Origin: Chaetomium olivaceum
Lineage: Eukaryota; Ascomycota; Sordariomycetes; Sordariales; Chaetomiaceae
Direction: 5' to 3'
Assembly (NCBI GenBank): GCA_039881045.1
Contig: JAYWVB010000018.1
Coordinates: 248,001-312,000, forward strand
DNA: 64,000 bases
A model generated the notes under the pieces. The model was given only the letters and a program-made list of their open reading frames with translations, ran no database searches and was not told where the DNA came from. Made by a program: the position numbers and the translations under genes. This document shows positions 45,001 to 55,600 of the stretch, in pieces (the stretch's first letter is position 1; every line of letters begins with the position of its first letter).

Positions 45001-48000
45001 CTGTCGCCGCGCACCTCAACACCAACTGCGCCTTGCGCGTCAGGTTAGCACTGGTAGGGTCTTCTGCAGCTTCCTCCTCAGTCACGCAATCGCCGACGGT
45101 GGTTCCATGGCCATCATGCTCCGGGACTTCAGCACGGCCTGCCAGGCCCGGCCTCTTAACGCAGCAAAGCCCTTCCTAAAGAACTACACTGATTACATCC
45201 AATCCCGGGATGCCGCCGCCGACATAAACTTCTGGAAGACGTCGCTCGAGAATGTCGAGCCCTGCTCCTTGCCCACCGAGGAGCAGTCGTTTGCGGAGAA
45301 GGCCCTCCACAAGGCTGAGGTGCCCGTCGACAGGATCAACTACGCCAAGATGCAGAACGCTGCCCGGGAGCTTGGAGTCTCGCTATTCAGCCTGCTCCAG
45401 GTAGCCTGGGCGTTGACCCTGCGCGAATATGTCAACGCCGACAGCGAGGAGGCCTGCTTTGGCATTGTCACTTCGGGCCGTGACCTACCGGTCAAGGACA
45501 TTGGCGATATTGTTGGCCCGCTGGTCAACATCCTAGTCTCGAGGGTCGCGCTGCCGCAAGATCAGACCGTCGCGCAGATTGCGGAGGCTGTTCACGACAA
45601 CTTCATTGACAGCCTGGCGCATCAGACGTCGTCTCTCGCAGAGATCACGCACGAACTGGGCTCCGGTACTCTCTTCAACACAGGCATGACCCTGCAAAAG
45701 GCCATGTCGGGCGGAGAGGATGCTTCGTCTGTGTCATTCCGGCCGATAGGTGGCCAAGACCCAACCGAAGTGAGTTTTGACCAAATGACGGGCAGAATGT
45801 GGGTTACTAACGAAAAACAGTTTGACCTGGTGGTCCAGGCCCTCGACAACGGTCAAGCTCTGAGGCTGCACATGAGCTATTGGTGCGATAAGATCTGTGA
45901 TGACCGTGCCAGCAAAATGGCAGCCACCCTCGCCTCGATCCTCTCGCAGATCGTTCAGAACCCCGACATCCAACCTGTTGATCTCCATATGGCTTCCGAC
46001 AAGGATGTTCAGCAGCTGTGGAACTGGAACGCATCTCTCCCAGCCGCCCTCGAGCTCCGCATTGAGGACATGATTGCTCAGCGCACGGCTGAGAACCCGG
46101 GCCAGGAGGCACTATGGTCCACCCAAGATGTTTTTACCTATGGACAACTCGACCTCCTGTCAAGCAGAATTGCCCAGGGCTTCCTTGCGGATGTCGAGCG
46201 CGAGGAGGTTATCCCACTCTGTTTTGAGAAGTCCGTCTGGGTTGTGGTTGCCATGCTTGCCGTTCTCAAGGCAGGGGCCACGGTTGTGCTCATGGATCCT
46301 TCTCATCCCCTCGAGCGCCTCCGATCCATTACCAACACCGTCAAGGCGAAGCGGATCCTCGCTTCTCCATCCCAGGCCGACATGTGCCTCAACCGTCTAG
46401 GCCTCCCCACCGTCGCTATCGCCGGGGATATGTTCAACCGCCGATCTGGCGTCCCCGGCACCGCACCCAGGTCGTTCATGACCAAGCGGACCATGAAGTC
46501 GAGCGCGGATGCGGCTTACGTCGTTTTCACGAGTGGTTCCACCGGCACCCCCAAGGGTTCCGTTACTGAACACCGCTCCTTCTGCACCGCTATGCAAGGT
46601 TACCACCAGGCCATCGGTCAACTGCCTGGTGAGAGGGTATTGCAGTTTGCTTCCTACAGTTTTGATGCCAGTTTCTTGGAGATTCTTGGTTCCCTCATGG
46701 TCGGCGCCACTGTGTGTGTACCGACAGAAGAGGAGAGGTCCGATCAGCTTGTCTCCTTCATCAACCGGTCTGCGACCACCTTCGCTGTCATCACGCCCAC
46801 CGTTGCCTCCCTTTTGGAACCTGAAGCTGTTCCAACGCTCGCCTGCCTGGCACTTTGCGGCGAGCCCATGACCACCTCCCACATCGCTACTTGGTCCAAC
46901 AAGATTCGTCTTGTCAACGCCTTCGGACCAAGCGAGTGTTGTGTCGGTAGCGCTGCCAATTCCTTCGTCAACGAGCAGTCCAGCCCCAAGTGCATCGGCA
47001 AGGCTGTCTCCTGCTGCTACTGGGTGGTTCACCCAAAGAACCACAACCGCCTCGCCCGCATCGGCAGCGTTGGTGAACTCCTCATTGAAGGGCCTATCCT
47101 CGCCCGGCACTACCTCAACGAGCCCGCCAAGACCAGGGACGCCTTCATTACCAACCCTGAATGGGCCACCCCCGGTCGCGCTACCAGACTTTACAAGACG
47201 GGCGACTTGGTCTCGCAGAACCCTGACGGCTCGTTCCAGTACGTCGGACGCAAAGACACCCAAGCCAAGATTCGCGGCCAGAGACTCGAGTTTGGCGACA
47301 TCGAACAAGCCTTCCGAGAAGTTGTCTCTGGCACGGAGAACGTCGTCGCCGAGATTGTTCAGGAAAGCCAGCTTGTGGTTTTCTTTTCGGCCAAAAACAT
47401 CAATCTCGACGATTTCGACGTGTCTTCAACACAGATGAAGTTGGCCCAGAAGATCCCCGCGTATATGGTGCCGTCGGTCATCATGCCCCTCGAGCAGATC
47501 CCGCTCATGCCCTCCGGCAAGGTTGACCGCAAGAAGCTCAAGGCTCTTGGGGTCAACATGCCAGTTCAGCAAGAGAATAGGGCTGGTCGCCTCCCCACGA
47601 CTGAGATGGAAGTTGTATTGGCAGCTCTCTGGAAGGATGTCATAAAATCGGCCCCTGCCCGCATCATGGCCGACGACAGCTTCTTCCACATCGGCGGAGA
47701 TTCTTACACTGCCATGAAGCTTGTTACGGCGGCACGGACCAGGGGTATTTCCCTTAACGTCGCTGCCATCATGCAGACACCCAAGCTTTCCGACATGGCA
47801 AAGAAGGCGACACACATGGGCGGTGCTAACCCGACTCCCGTTGACACCGAGGCTATTATTCCGTTTAGCATGGTCAAGTGGACCCCGGAAGTCCAGGACG
47901 AGGTTACTCGCCAGTGTGATGTCCCAGCTGATACGATTGAAGATGTCTATCTCTGCACGCCCCTCCAAGAAGGCCTCTTTGTGCTGTCGGTGAGACAGGT

Positions 48001-51000
48001 CGGCGCATATGTCGCCCGGCACTGTTACCAACTTCCTCGCAGCTTGGACCTCGCCCAGTACAAAAGCGCCTGGAACACAGTTTACGACTCCAACGCCATC
48101 CTGCGTACCCACATCGTGCAACTCGAGAACGCTGGCGGCAAGAAGCGCGGCGGTCTCTACCAAGCGGTCATTAACAAGCCCCTGGTCTGGCAACGCGCCA
48201 GCTCACTCGACGAGTTTGCGACAACCCGCCCAGTTTCTCTCGGCGGTCCCCTGGCTGAGTTCGCCATTGTTGAGAACCCATCTGCGCGCTACCTGGTTTT
48301 GACAATGCACCACGCCGCGTATGACGCCGCCTCCCTGGGCATGCTGCTTTCGGACGTCGAGACCGTTTACACGGGAAGCTCCGTCCCCAGCAAGCCTGCC
48401 TTCCGCGAATTCATCCATCAACTCCAAACCACACCACCCCAAGAAACCCTCAACTTCTGGGCATCCTACCTCGACGGCGCCCAGCCCCCGACCTTCCCGA
48501 CCATCCCGTCGGGCCACGTCCCCTCGGCCGCATCCACCTTCGAGTCCGACCTCCCCCTTCCCACCCCAACCACACCCAGCACCAAAGCCTTCACCACCGC
48601 CACCCTGATCCGCGTCGCTTGGGCCCTCGTCCTCTCCCATCACTCCGACAACAACGCCCGCGGCGACATCGTCTTCGGCGAAACCCTCAGCGGCCGCACC
48701 GACGACGCCGCCGCCCACATGCAAGGCCCCATGATCACCACCCTGCCCGTGCGCTGCACCCTAGACGGTGACATCACGGATGTGTTGTCCCGCATGCAGT
48801 CTGCCCTTGTGGAGATGATCCCGCACCAGCACGCGGGGATCCAGACGATCCGGCTGGCAAGCAAGAGTGCGGCTGCGGCGTGCGGGTTTACCTGCTCGGT
48901 GACGATTGCGCCTGAGGCGGTGGCGCCCGGTGCTTCTGGATTGGGGTTGACGCCGGTGCAAGTGGGCGCGGCGCCGGTGATGAGCTATCCGTTGGCGGTG
49001 CAGTTCATTCTTACTGAGGGGGGTGCGTTGAAGGTGTCGGTTTATTATGATGGGCGGTTGATGGATGGGGAGGAGGTGAAGGAGATGGTGGAGCAGTTTG
49101 GAAATGTTTTGGGGCAGTTGTGTGAAGGGGAAAAGAAGATGGTGGAGGAGATTGAGATTGAAGCGGATGTGGACGTTGTGGTTGGTGGTGGTTTTGAGCC
49201 AGCTAATGTTGATGGTGCGATGGGGCGTGATGTGTTGGGGGTGTTGAATGAGGAGATTGAGGATTTGTTGGACGAGATCTCGTCGCAGGAGTTGAGCAAG
49301 CCGAGCACGGAGACGTCGTGCTCGCAGGTGATGGTTGCTAATGCTGGGGATTTGGAGCGGGATATGAAAGAGTTGTGGGCGGATATTTTGGGCATGCAGG
49401 CGGATGAGATTTCGACTACCGACAATTTCTTCCATCTTGGCGGCGATTCGATTGCCTCGATGCGGCTTGCCACTGCCGCCGAGCGCAAGCAGATCAAGAT
49501 CAACGTCTCCGATATCTTCCAGCACCCGACTCTGGAGGAACTGTGCGAATTCGCGTCTCAGGCTCAGGCTCAGGCTCAGCTCGACCCCGCCGGTCAGGAT
49601 GATACCATCGTTCCCGGACCTGAATTCCAGGACGAGTACGAGCCGTTCGGAGTGATCAACCACCTTGGACTGGAGCAAGATGAGGTTGTGGAGACTGTTT
49701 GCAGGCAACTCTCCGTTTTCCCTGGCGATGTCGAGGACGTTTACCCGGCAACCGACTACCAAGCCTGGGCTATCAGCCACGGTCTGATGAGGAGCAGAGG
49801 CAACACCAACTACTTCCTCTTCCGGCTCCATGGCAACCTCGACACCTTCCGCCTGGAGCAGGCCTGCAGAAAGATGGTTGCCTCCAACCCCATCCTACGA
49901 ACCCTCTTCACGACGATGCGCGGGCAGGTTATGCAAGTTGTTCTGCGTTCTTACCAGATCGAGTTCCTGCGCTACGGCAGCGAACATTCTGCGGACGACA
50001 ACTTTATCAACTGGCTCGTTGAGCAGGATACCCAGCGGTCGGCCTACCTTTCGCAGTCGATCGTCCGCTTCAAGCTGGTCCTGCACGCCGACGGGCATTA
50101 CGTCCTCATCATGCGCATGTCCCACGCCCAATACGACGGCATGTGCATGCCACTGCTGATCCAGGACCTCGAGAAGTGCTACAACGGCCAGGACCCCATG
50201 CAACGCCCTTCCTTTGGCAAGTTCATCCAGGGCGCTGCGGTCAGAGAGGAACAGGCTATCAACTTCTGGGGCGACTTGCTGGAGGGATCGTCCATGACGG
50301 AGATTGTCGAGCATTCCGGTCCATCGCACAAGCACAATGTCGACACGATACGGACCCGGTCGATCGCTCCGATTCCCGTCAACGTGGCGGGCATGTCCCA
50401 GGCCACACTCGTCAAGGCCGCCTGGGCACTCGTGCTCGCAAAGATGTCCGGTCAGCGGGACATTGTATTCGGCAACCTCATCTTTGGCCGGAACATGCCC
50501 GTTTCTGGTATCGAAGACATTGCCGGCCCTTGCATCAACATCATCCCTGTACGGGTTGGCGTCAACGCCATGGACAGCATCCACGACCTTCTGGCGCTCG
50601 TCCAGGAGCAGCAGATGGCAGCGATGCCACACGAAGGCCTTGGATTCCGTCGCCTGGTCAAGAACTGCACCGACTGGCCGGACTGGACCCGGTTTAGCTC
50701 TGTTGTCCAGCACCAGCAACTCGGTCGTGACGGTACCGAGGGCCAAGAGTTTAAGTTGTCGGAGAACTTGAAGTGCGAGATGGGCGTTCTCGGTCCTGCA
50801 TACGACTCTTCGGATCTTTGGGTTCAGACCACGCCGCATAAAGACTCGTTCAAGGTTGAGATTGGCTCCTGCAGTTCGGTGGTGCAGCCCGCCGTCGCTG
50901 AGATGCTTCTCGACAAGCTCTGCGCCACTCTCAGCATCTTCTCGTCGATCTCGGCCGGTAGCAGCCCCCACTTATGGGAGCTCCTGGCCCGCGACGGTGC

Positions 51001-51898
51001 CCCCCTGATTCCGATCAAGTCTTCGATCGTTGAGCAGGTGTGGGGCAAGGTGCTGCCTGACGCCGATACCATTCCTTGGGATACGCCGTACTTTGACATA
51101 TGGGGTGACGAGATCGCCCCGGCGCGCTTCCTTGAGGAATACGCCGAGCATGGCCTGCACTTCGACATGGAAGACATCCTCGAGAACCCCACAAAACAAG
51201 CTCAGATGATGCTCACCTCGCGCCACCAATCCGACAAAAACCGTGGCCGCAGCCCGCGCCCGGCACCCGCGCCCATCCCAACCCGACCACGCGCCGTGAC
51301 TCAAGACACTCTCCAGAGCGCCACTGCGACCACCAACGCGCGTGGCTTCTGGATCCTGGACAACAGCTCTAAGAAGACCAGCCGTGCCAGTAGCAGTCAG
51401 CGGAGTCCCGTCCCAGGCTCGCCCATGGTATCCTCGCCGCTAGTCGCCTCGCCACGCATGATGGGGCAACTCCCGCCGCGGCGCAAAAACACGATGGGTT
51501 TTGGCCCACCCAGCCGGCGCACCACCGCCCCTTACCCAACGACCTACACCCCCACCACCGCCAACTCCAACTACAGCCTCAGCAGCTCGACCGCCTCTTC
51601 CACGGCGGGCGGGCCCGTGTCAACTCAAAGACAGGCACAAGGACAAAGTGTGATGGCGGGGCAGACCTGGGCGGAGCGCAACAAATCCTACGCGAGCATC
51701 AGCCCGCCACCGACGCCTGGGTCAAGCACCGGTTCGGTTGGATCTGCTACCAGCCCGCGCAGTGCGCTGAGGCCGTTCAAGTTGCCCGAGTATGCGCAGG
51801 CTGCGACTGCGGCGGGGGGTGCGGAGGCGGAGAGGCCGCGGTTGAGGAGGAAGAAGGTGAACTCGTTCCCGGTGGGGTTTGGGCAGGGGAGGTGGTGA
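29204..51898 (+). CDS. Multimodular non-ribosomal peptide synthetase, five A domains
   Basis: One gene of about 7,510 residues. Exons are 29204-29743, 29803-40989, 41042-45769 and 45821-51898, with GT-AG introns of 59, 52 and 51 nt. The third intron (GTGAGT...TTACTAACGAAAAACAG) has no stop and a length divisible by three, so it reads through silently. The start has a strong context, CGCCACCATGC. Motif order: partial C; A1-T1-C1; A2-T2-C2; A3-T3-E1-C3; A4-T4-E2-C4; A5-T5-C5; T6-C6; T-like domain; Ser/Pro tail. Carrier serines lie at about 871, 1951, 3036, 4580, 6113 and 6695. There is no thioesterase or reductase; the last C domain (SHAQYDG) fits fungal terminal, cyclising C domains. Two compensating frame breaks, one base missing near 34908 and one extra C at 36621-36625, interrupt the long frame. 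The product is unknown: at least five residues, two of them D. The enzyme is cytosolic and needs 4'-phosphopantetheine. Confidence 0.95.
30073..33400 (+). other. NRPS module 1: A1-T1-C1
   Basis: A1 has FTSGSTGSPKG (about residue 430), GYGSAE, YRTGDLGR and the A10 lysine K790 (VSGKVDRR). My reading of the ten-position pocket is D-V-V-L-I-G-G-I-N-K; I cannot assign a substrate from it. T1 carries LMSGGDS with S871. C1 has an intact HHSLFDG (H1065, H1066, D1070), so it should be active. Confidence 0.85.
33410..36620 (+). other. NRPS module 2: A2-T2-C2, with frame break at A10
   Basis: A2 has FTSGSTGEPKG (about residue 1532), VYGPAE and YRTGDLAR. The pocket reads D-V-G-W-S-G-V-N-L, plus the A10 lysine. 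The lysine codon itself is hit by the apparent missing base near 34908, where VSG should be followed by K-I-D-R-K. T2 carries LGGDS with S1951. C2 has an intact HHSVYDG (H2143, H2144, D2148). Confidence 0.82.
36630..41230 (+). other. NRPS module 3: A3-T3-E1-C3
   Basis: A3 has FTSGSTGTPKG (about residue 2612), and the pocket reads D-V-S-F-V-G-T-I-Y-K. Its A10 motif is unusual: PASQKVNKK, where the glycine before the lysine is replaced. T3 has LGGDS with S3036. E1 has the epimerase form HHMAIDLVSW (H3219, H3220, D3224) and EGHGREPW. C3 has SHTLIDGSS, with the first histidine replaced by Ser, as in many fungal C domains that follow E. A 52-nt intron (40990-41041) splits C3 right after DPSE. Confidence 0.85.
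41240..46020 (+). other. NRPS module 4: A4-T4-E2-C4
   Basis: A4 has FTSGSTGEPKG (about residue 4147), AYGPTE and A10 ASGKTDRR (K4508). The pocket reads D-A-T-L-L-G-A-V-I-K. T4 has MGGDS with S4580. E2 has HHLVIDLVSW (H4785, H4786, D4790) and EGHGREPW. C4 has SHAIADGGS (H5257, D5261). A 51-nt intron (45770-45820) falls after DPTE, the same place as the intron in C3. Confidence 0.85.
46030..49200 (+). other. NRPS module 5: A5-T5-C5
   Basis: A5 has FTSGSTGTPKG (about residue 5721), AFGPSE and PSGKVDRKK (K6052). The pocket reads D-A-L-V-A-C-A-V-G-K. T5 has IGGDS with S6113. C5 shows HHAAYDAAS (H6315, H6316, D6320), with Ala in place of the motif glycine. Catalytic His and Asp remain, so activity is likely but not certain. 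Confidence 0.83.
49200..50990 (+). other. NRPS unit 6: T6-C6 without adenylation domain
   Basis: An acidic linker precedes T6, which has LGGDS with S6695. C6 follows directly, with SHAQYDG (H6920, D6924), the form typical of fungal terminal C domains. With no A domain here, T6 either receives the finished chain for release or is charged by another A domain in trans or by iteration, as proposed for siderophore synthetases with trailing T-C units. Confidence 0.83.
51000..51895 (+). other. NRPS terminal T-like domain without serine, plus Ser/Pro-rich tail
   Basis: Residues about 7,215-7,285 keep the helix pattern of a carrier domain (IVEQVWGKVLPDADTIPWD, DIWGDE, HFDMEDILENP). The acceptor serine of GGDS is replaced: WGDE, with Glu at about 7249. 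It cannot carry phosphopantetheine. A tail of about 220 residues rich in Ser, Pro, Thr and Arg follows, ending GFGQGRW, with no known domain and probably disordered. It could be regulatory or a localisation signal. Confidence 0.75.
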
Positions 51899-52632
51899 GT
51901 GAGTGACGCGCGAGTTGGAAAAGGGAGGTGATAATGAAGCAGGAACTGGACGAAACCACAAAAGTAAAGGCGGGAAGGAGGAAGAAAGAAAAAAAGAAGA
52001 AAGGAAAAGAAAAAGAGACACGGGATATTTAAAAAAAAAAATTAATAAAAAAAATAAATAAAAAAAGAGAAAAGGAGGGGCATGGCGCTAGGGGCTACTG
52101 ATTTTCATTGCAATTTTTGTCTGGTTGACCTTGGTTTGAATGGTCGCCCGTGGGTTTGGCAGTTTTGTTTTGATGTTTTTTGGTGTTTGTTTGGGTAATT
52201 TTCAATGTTTACCTAGTTACTTGGTATGAGAATTGAGTTCAAATTGCTTACGCTTCTCTGATATTGACGTTCCGGGTGTCGTGTTTCAGCGGGATGCAAC
52301 CGGTCACCAGAATCAAAACTCGGATAGAAACATCCATCCGTACAGATTCATTTCTCTCAAGTTTCCTTAACCCGCCCCAAGGTTTCACTTCACGTGCTCG
52401 AGTAAGCAAATGTGACGCGAGAATAAAGATCGTCGGTGCAGTCATCCACGAATCGTCCATTCAGCGCTTGAACGCCAAGACATTTAACGACACTAGCAGG
52501 GGTTTATCAGCTCCTTGCCGTGCTGCCGTCAGCTGGTTTGCTCGAAGGCTGGGTTGAAAAAAAAAGCAAGTTCGACTGTTCAAACTTCAACTCTCTCTCA
52601 AACTGTCTTGATAAGGTTCTTAACCAACCATT
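51899..52632. other. Intergenic after NRPS
   Basis: Contains the presumed NRPS 3' UTR. A purine-rich and then A/T-rich stretch lies at about 51960-52075, with AATAAA-like signals that may direct polyadenylation. The right part should be the promoter of the CorA-like gene. No gene is recognised. Confidence 0.5.
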
Positions 52633-55600
52633 ATGTCTCAGTATCCACAACAGCACGTGTCACGAATTGAAACATCATTACCACCTCCTTGGAAGCGGAG
52701 TTATGCGGCACACTTTTCAGTCGAGGATGTCGACGAGCCCCTGGATCCCATCGTCAGCAGCAGCCACCGCCGTGTCCGGGATACCGACTACGGCCCCCCA
52801 AACTACTATGGAAAGGAATACCCCCGTATGACTTTCGTCCGCCGTGGGACAGCCGAGATTCCAGAGTCGGCCCCGCCCTTGCCGCACGGTAGCCGCCGCC
52901 TACAATCCAATATCTCATATCCGGAAGCCCGGGTTCGCGAAAGAGTGAGATATAAAAAGAAAAGGGTCGCGACAGCACCAGAGTCGCACGACGAGTTCCT
53001 CGATGAGGAAGATATCGAACTTGTCGGGCCTGGTATACCTGCGGGCTATCGTCGCGAGGTTCAAACCCCGGTAGTTGAACGTTACGAACGGCCAGCCTAT
53101 AGCGTGGCTACCTACAGCGATCCCGAAGACGAGGATCACATTTTTTACTCCTTCGGCGATTCGCTGCGTAATGGGGGCCGTCGAGACTCGCAACTGGACG
53201 GGAGCATATCGGACATTGAGTCCACTGTGGTCCCGGAAGAAAGCAAGGAAGAGAGCTCCAACCCCACGGACCGCGGGGCTGCAGCCTATCATGTCCTTGA
53301 ATCTCAGTACGCGGGTGACGGGTACGAAGCGGGCCACCACTCGGTCAAGTTGACGACGGTCTTGAGCGAGCGGGCCGCCGTATCACAATCTTTGTTTCGG
53401 TGGATGTAAGATCCATACTGTCTGGTCCCTCCCCGCCTAACAACTGCTCACTCCACGATAGTCACTTCGTCCGGCCATCCATGGACATCGACGATTTCAT
53501 GGTAGGCTTCAGTTACCAGGCCCCACCCAGTCTTTGCCTGCTAATTTAGTTTGCAGACACAAGTGGCCGCGGTTCCAGGCCTTTCCAACAGCGAGAAGAA
53601 CGGACTTCAAAGAATGATCACAGGTGTGAAAAGGGATCATACCAAGACAGTCCAGGCATCAAATGGGAAGTATGCCCATTACCTGGACCCGAAACTCCGG
53701 CATGAGCCCCTGGTGGAGGATGGGAAGCCGGTTGATTGTCGGACAGTGACGTGGGCTTCGCTGCCATATTTCTCCTTGGAACCTTATTCTGGGCTCCTTG
53801 AAACGGCCAATGGCCCCAGGTCCATTCTTGCCACTCCAACATTGCTCCAAGCGAGGTACTCACGGACAACGCGTGCTAGGGACATGGAGCAGGCTGTGTG
53901 CGAACAAGGAGGGGCCCCGAAAGGCCATTGCTTCCACGTTGCCCAGCTCTGGTGTCTTGTACTGGACAACTGTACGTTTGAACCTACAGTACTAACCCCT
54001 CCGATCAGTTGAATACCCGACTAATCTACCTACTTTATTTTATAGCATTGCTGCTTACTTACGGCCGCATCTCCGAGGACGTCCTTTGCGGAGGCATCAT
54101 TACCAAGACAGTCAAGCCATTGCATAACCCACCTGACCCGATGCCGACCAAGGCCTTATCGGTGCGATTTCGAGGCGCTGTCATGTGGTTAATTCCCGTC
54201 CATGAGTGCCAAACGTGGTTTGTAAGTCTCGCTCCCGCTATGCCGCGATCCTGTCAACATGCTGAGCATTGTCACCTAGGGTTTTGTCTCCCACTTTCGT
54301 AACTACAAGCCATGGCGACTTCAATTCTTTCATCAACAAACCGCAGTAAAGCCGCACAGTTGGCCCAGATTCTACCGCCTCGCCGTTCGACGCGACAAGA
54401 AGCTGGTATTGGATCTTCACCTCAGGCAGGTTTAAGCCCCGGCGATCATGTATCATATTTTAACGACCTATTGTAGGCCTCCTCTCACCCTACCACAACC
54501 GCCGGCTTTGGTCACGTCATTTGAGAAGGGCGATGGCATATCTATGGCGCCATTCCACACGCCTGACCCAGCTGTGTCGATTCAGCAAGTTCCTATTACG
54601 CTCTCGCCAAAACAAAAGAGTCAGGCCCCGGATCATTTAGCAAAGCCCCCCACACTACAGGAGTCACGGCCCATCTTGCCCCTTCTAAGGATGATGAAGT
54701 GGGTGCGAATACTTCAAAGTCAGAAGCCTATTTTTCATTGGGCATCTTTGCCTATTCGGAGTGCTTCGACAACCTTGGCCCGAGTCCAGCCAACTCCTCG
54801 GCACGCCCATCGCCCTTGTCGTCCTCAGGAAGATTCCCTCCTTCCTTCACAAACGCAGCCGTAGTCGAGTATTTTTCGGATATGGAACGGCACATCCAGA
54901 CGATGACCACGCCCGATGACCAGCGTGCTTACAAGGACACCGCCAAGGCCCGCCGGGCGCATGTTTTGGAGGTCTTGCGTAGGAGGACGCTAGCCTTTAG
55001 TTCCAAGACGACGAGCTCGGAGAACAAATGCGACTTTGGGAGAAGAGTCAGCGTGTTTCACTCCGCTGACATCATATTTAGTTTTTTCTTCCCGCCGGAT
55101 GTGTCGGTCCCTACAACTCCCGAGTTCTGGGGTTCCCTCATGGTCATCATCAACGTAGTAGGTTGCTAGGCATAGCTCGTTCTCGTATTGTGGTCGACTA
55201 ACATGGTGAAAAGCATCCTACTACAGGAGTATCGGAAACGGAGTCGCCGTTGTTTGAATCGCGCGAGAGATATCGCTCCCGCCCGTCGCTACCACTAAGC
55301 GAGCTCGCAGTAGCCCTGAAGAACATAGCGAGCCAGATCATGGCTTTCAATGAGACCATTGCCAAAATCGATGAATCTGACCGGGCACATATTAGGACGC
55401 CGTCGGTCTTGGTTGATGCATGGATACACATTACGCTCGCTCTTGCAACGTTCCCATCCAACCCCAACCGGTCCGTGGAACTGGCTCGCAGAGCAGGGTC
55501 TGATATCAGCACTGGAACGGACGAAATCATCGAGGCGCGCTCGGAACGTTTACGACTTCAAAACTTGGTGGTTCTCCCGTTTGATCTCCTGAGCCTTATA

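Noticed and set aside
49860..50970. Minus-strand 358-codon open frame opposite the NRPS C6 domain
   Set aside because: Shadow of the plus-strand C6 domain, whose motifs are clear.
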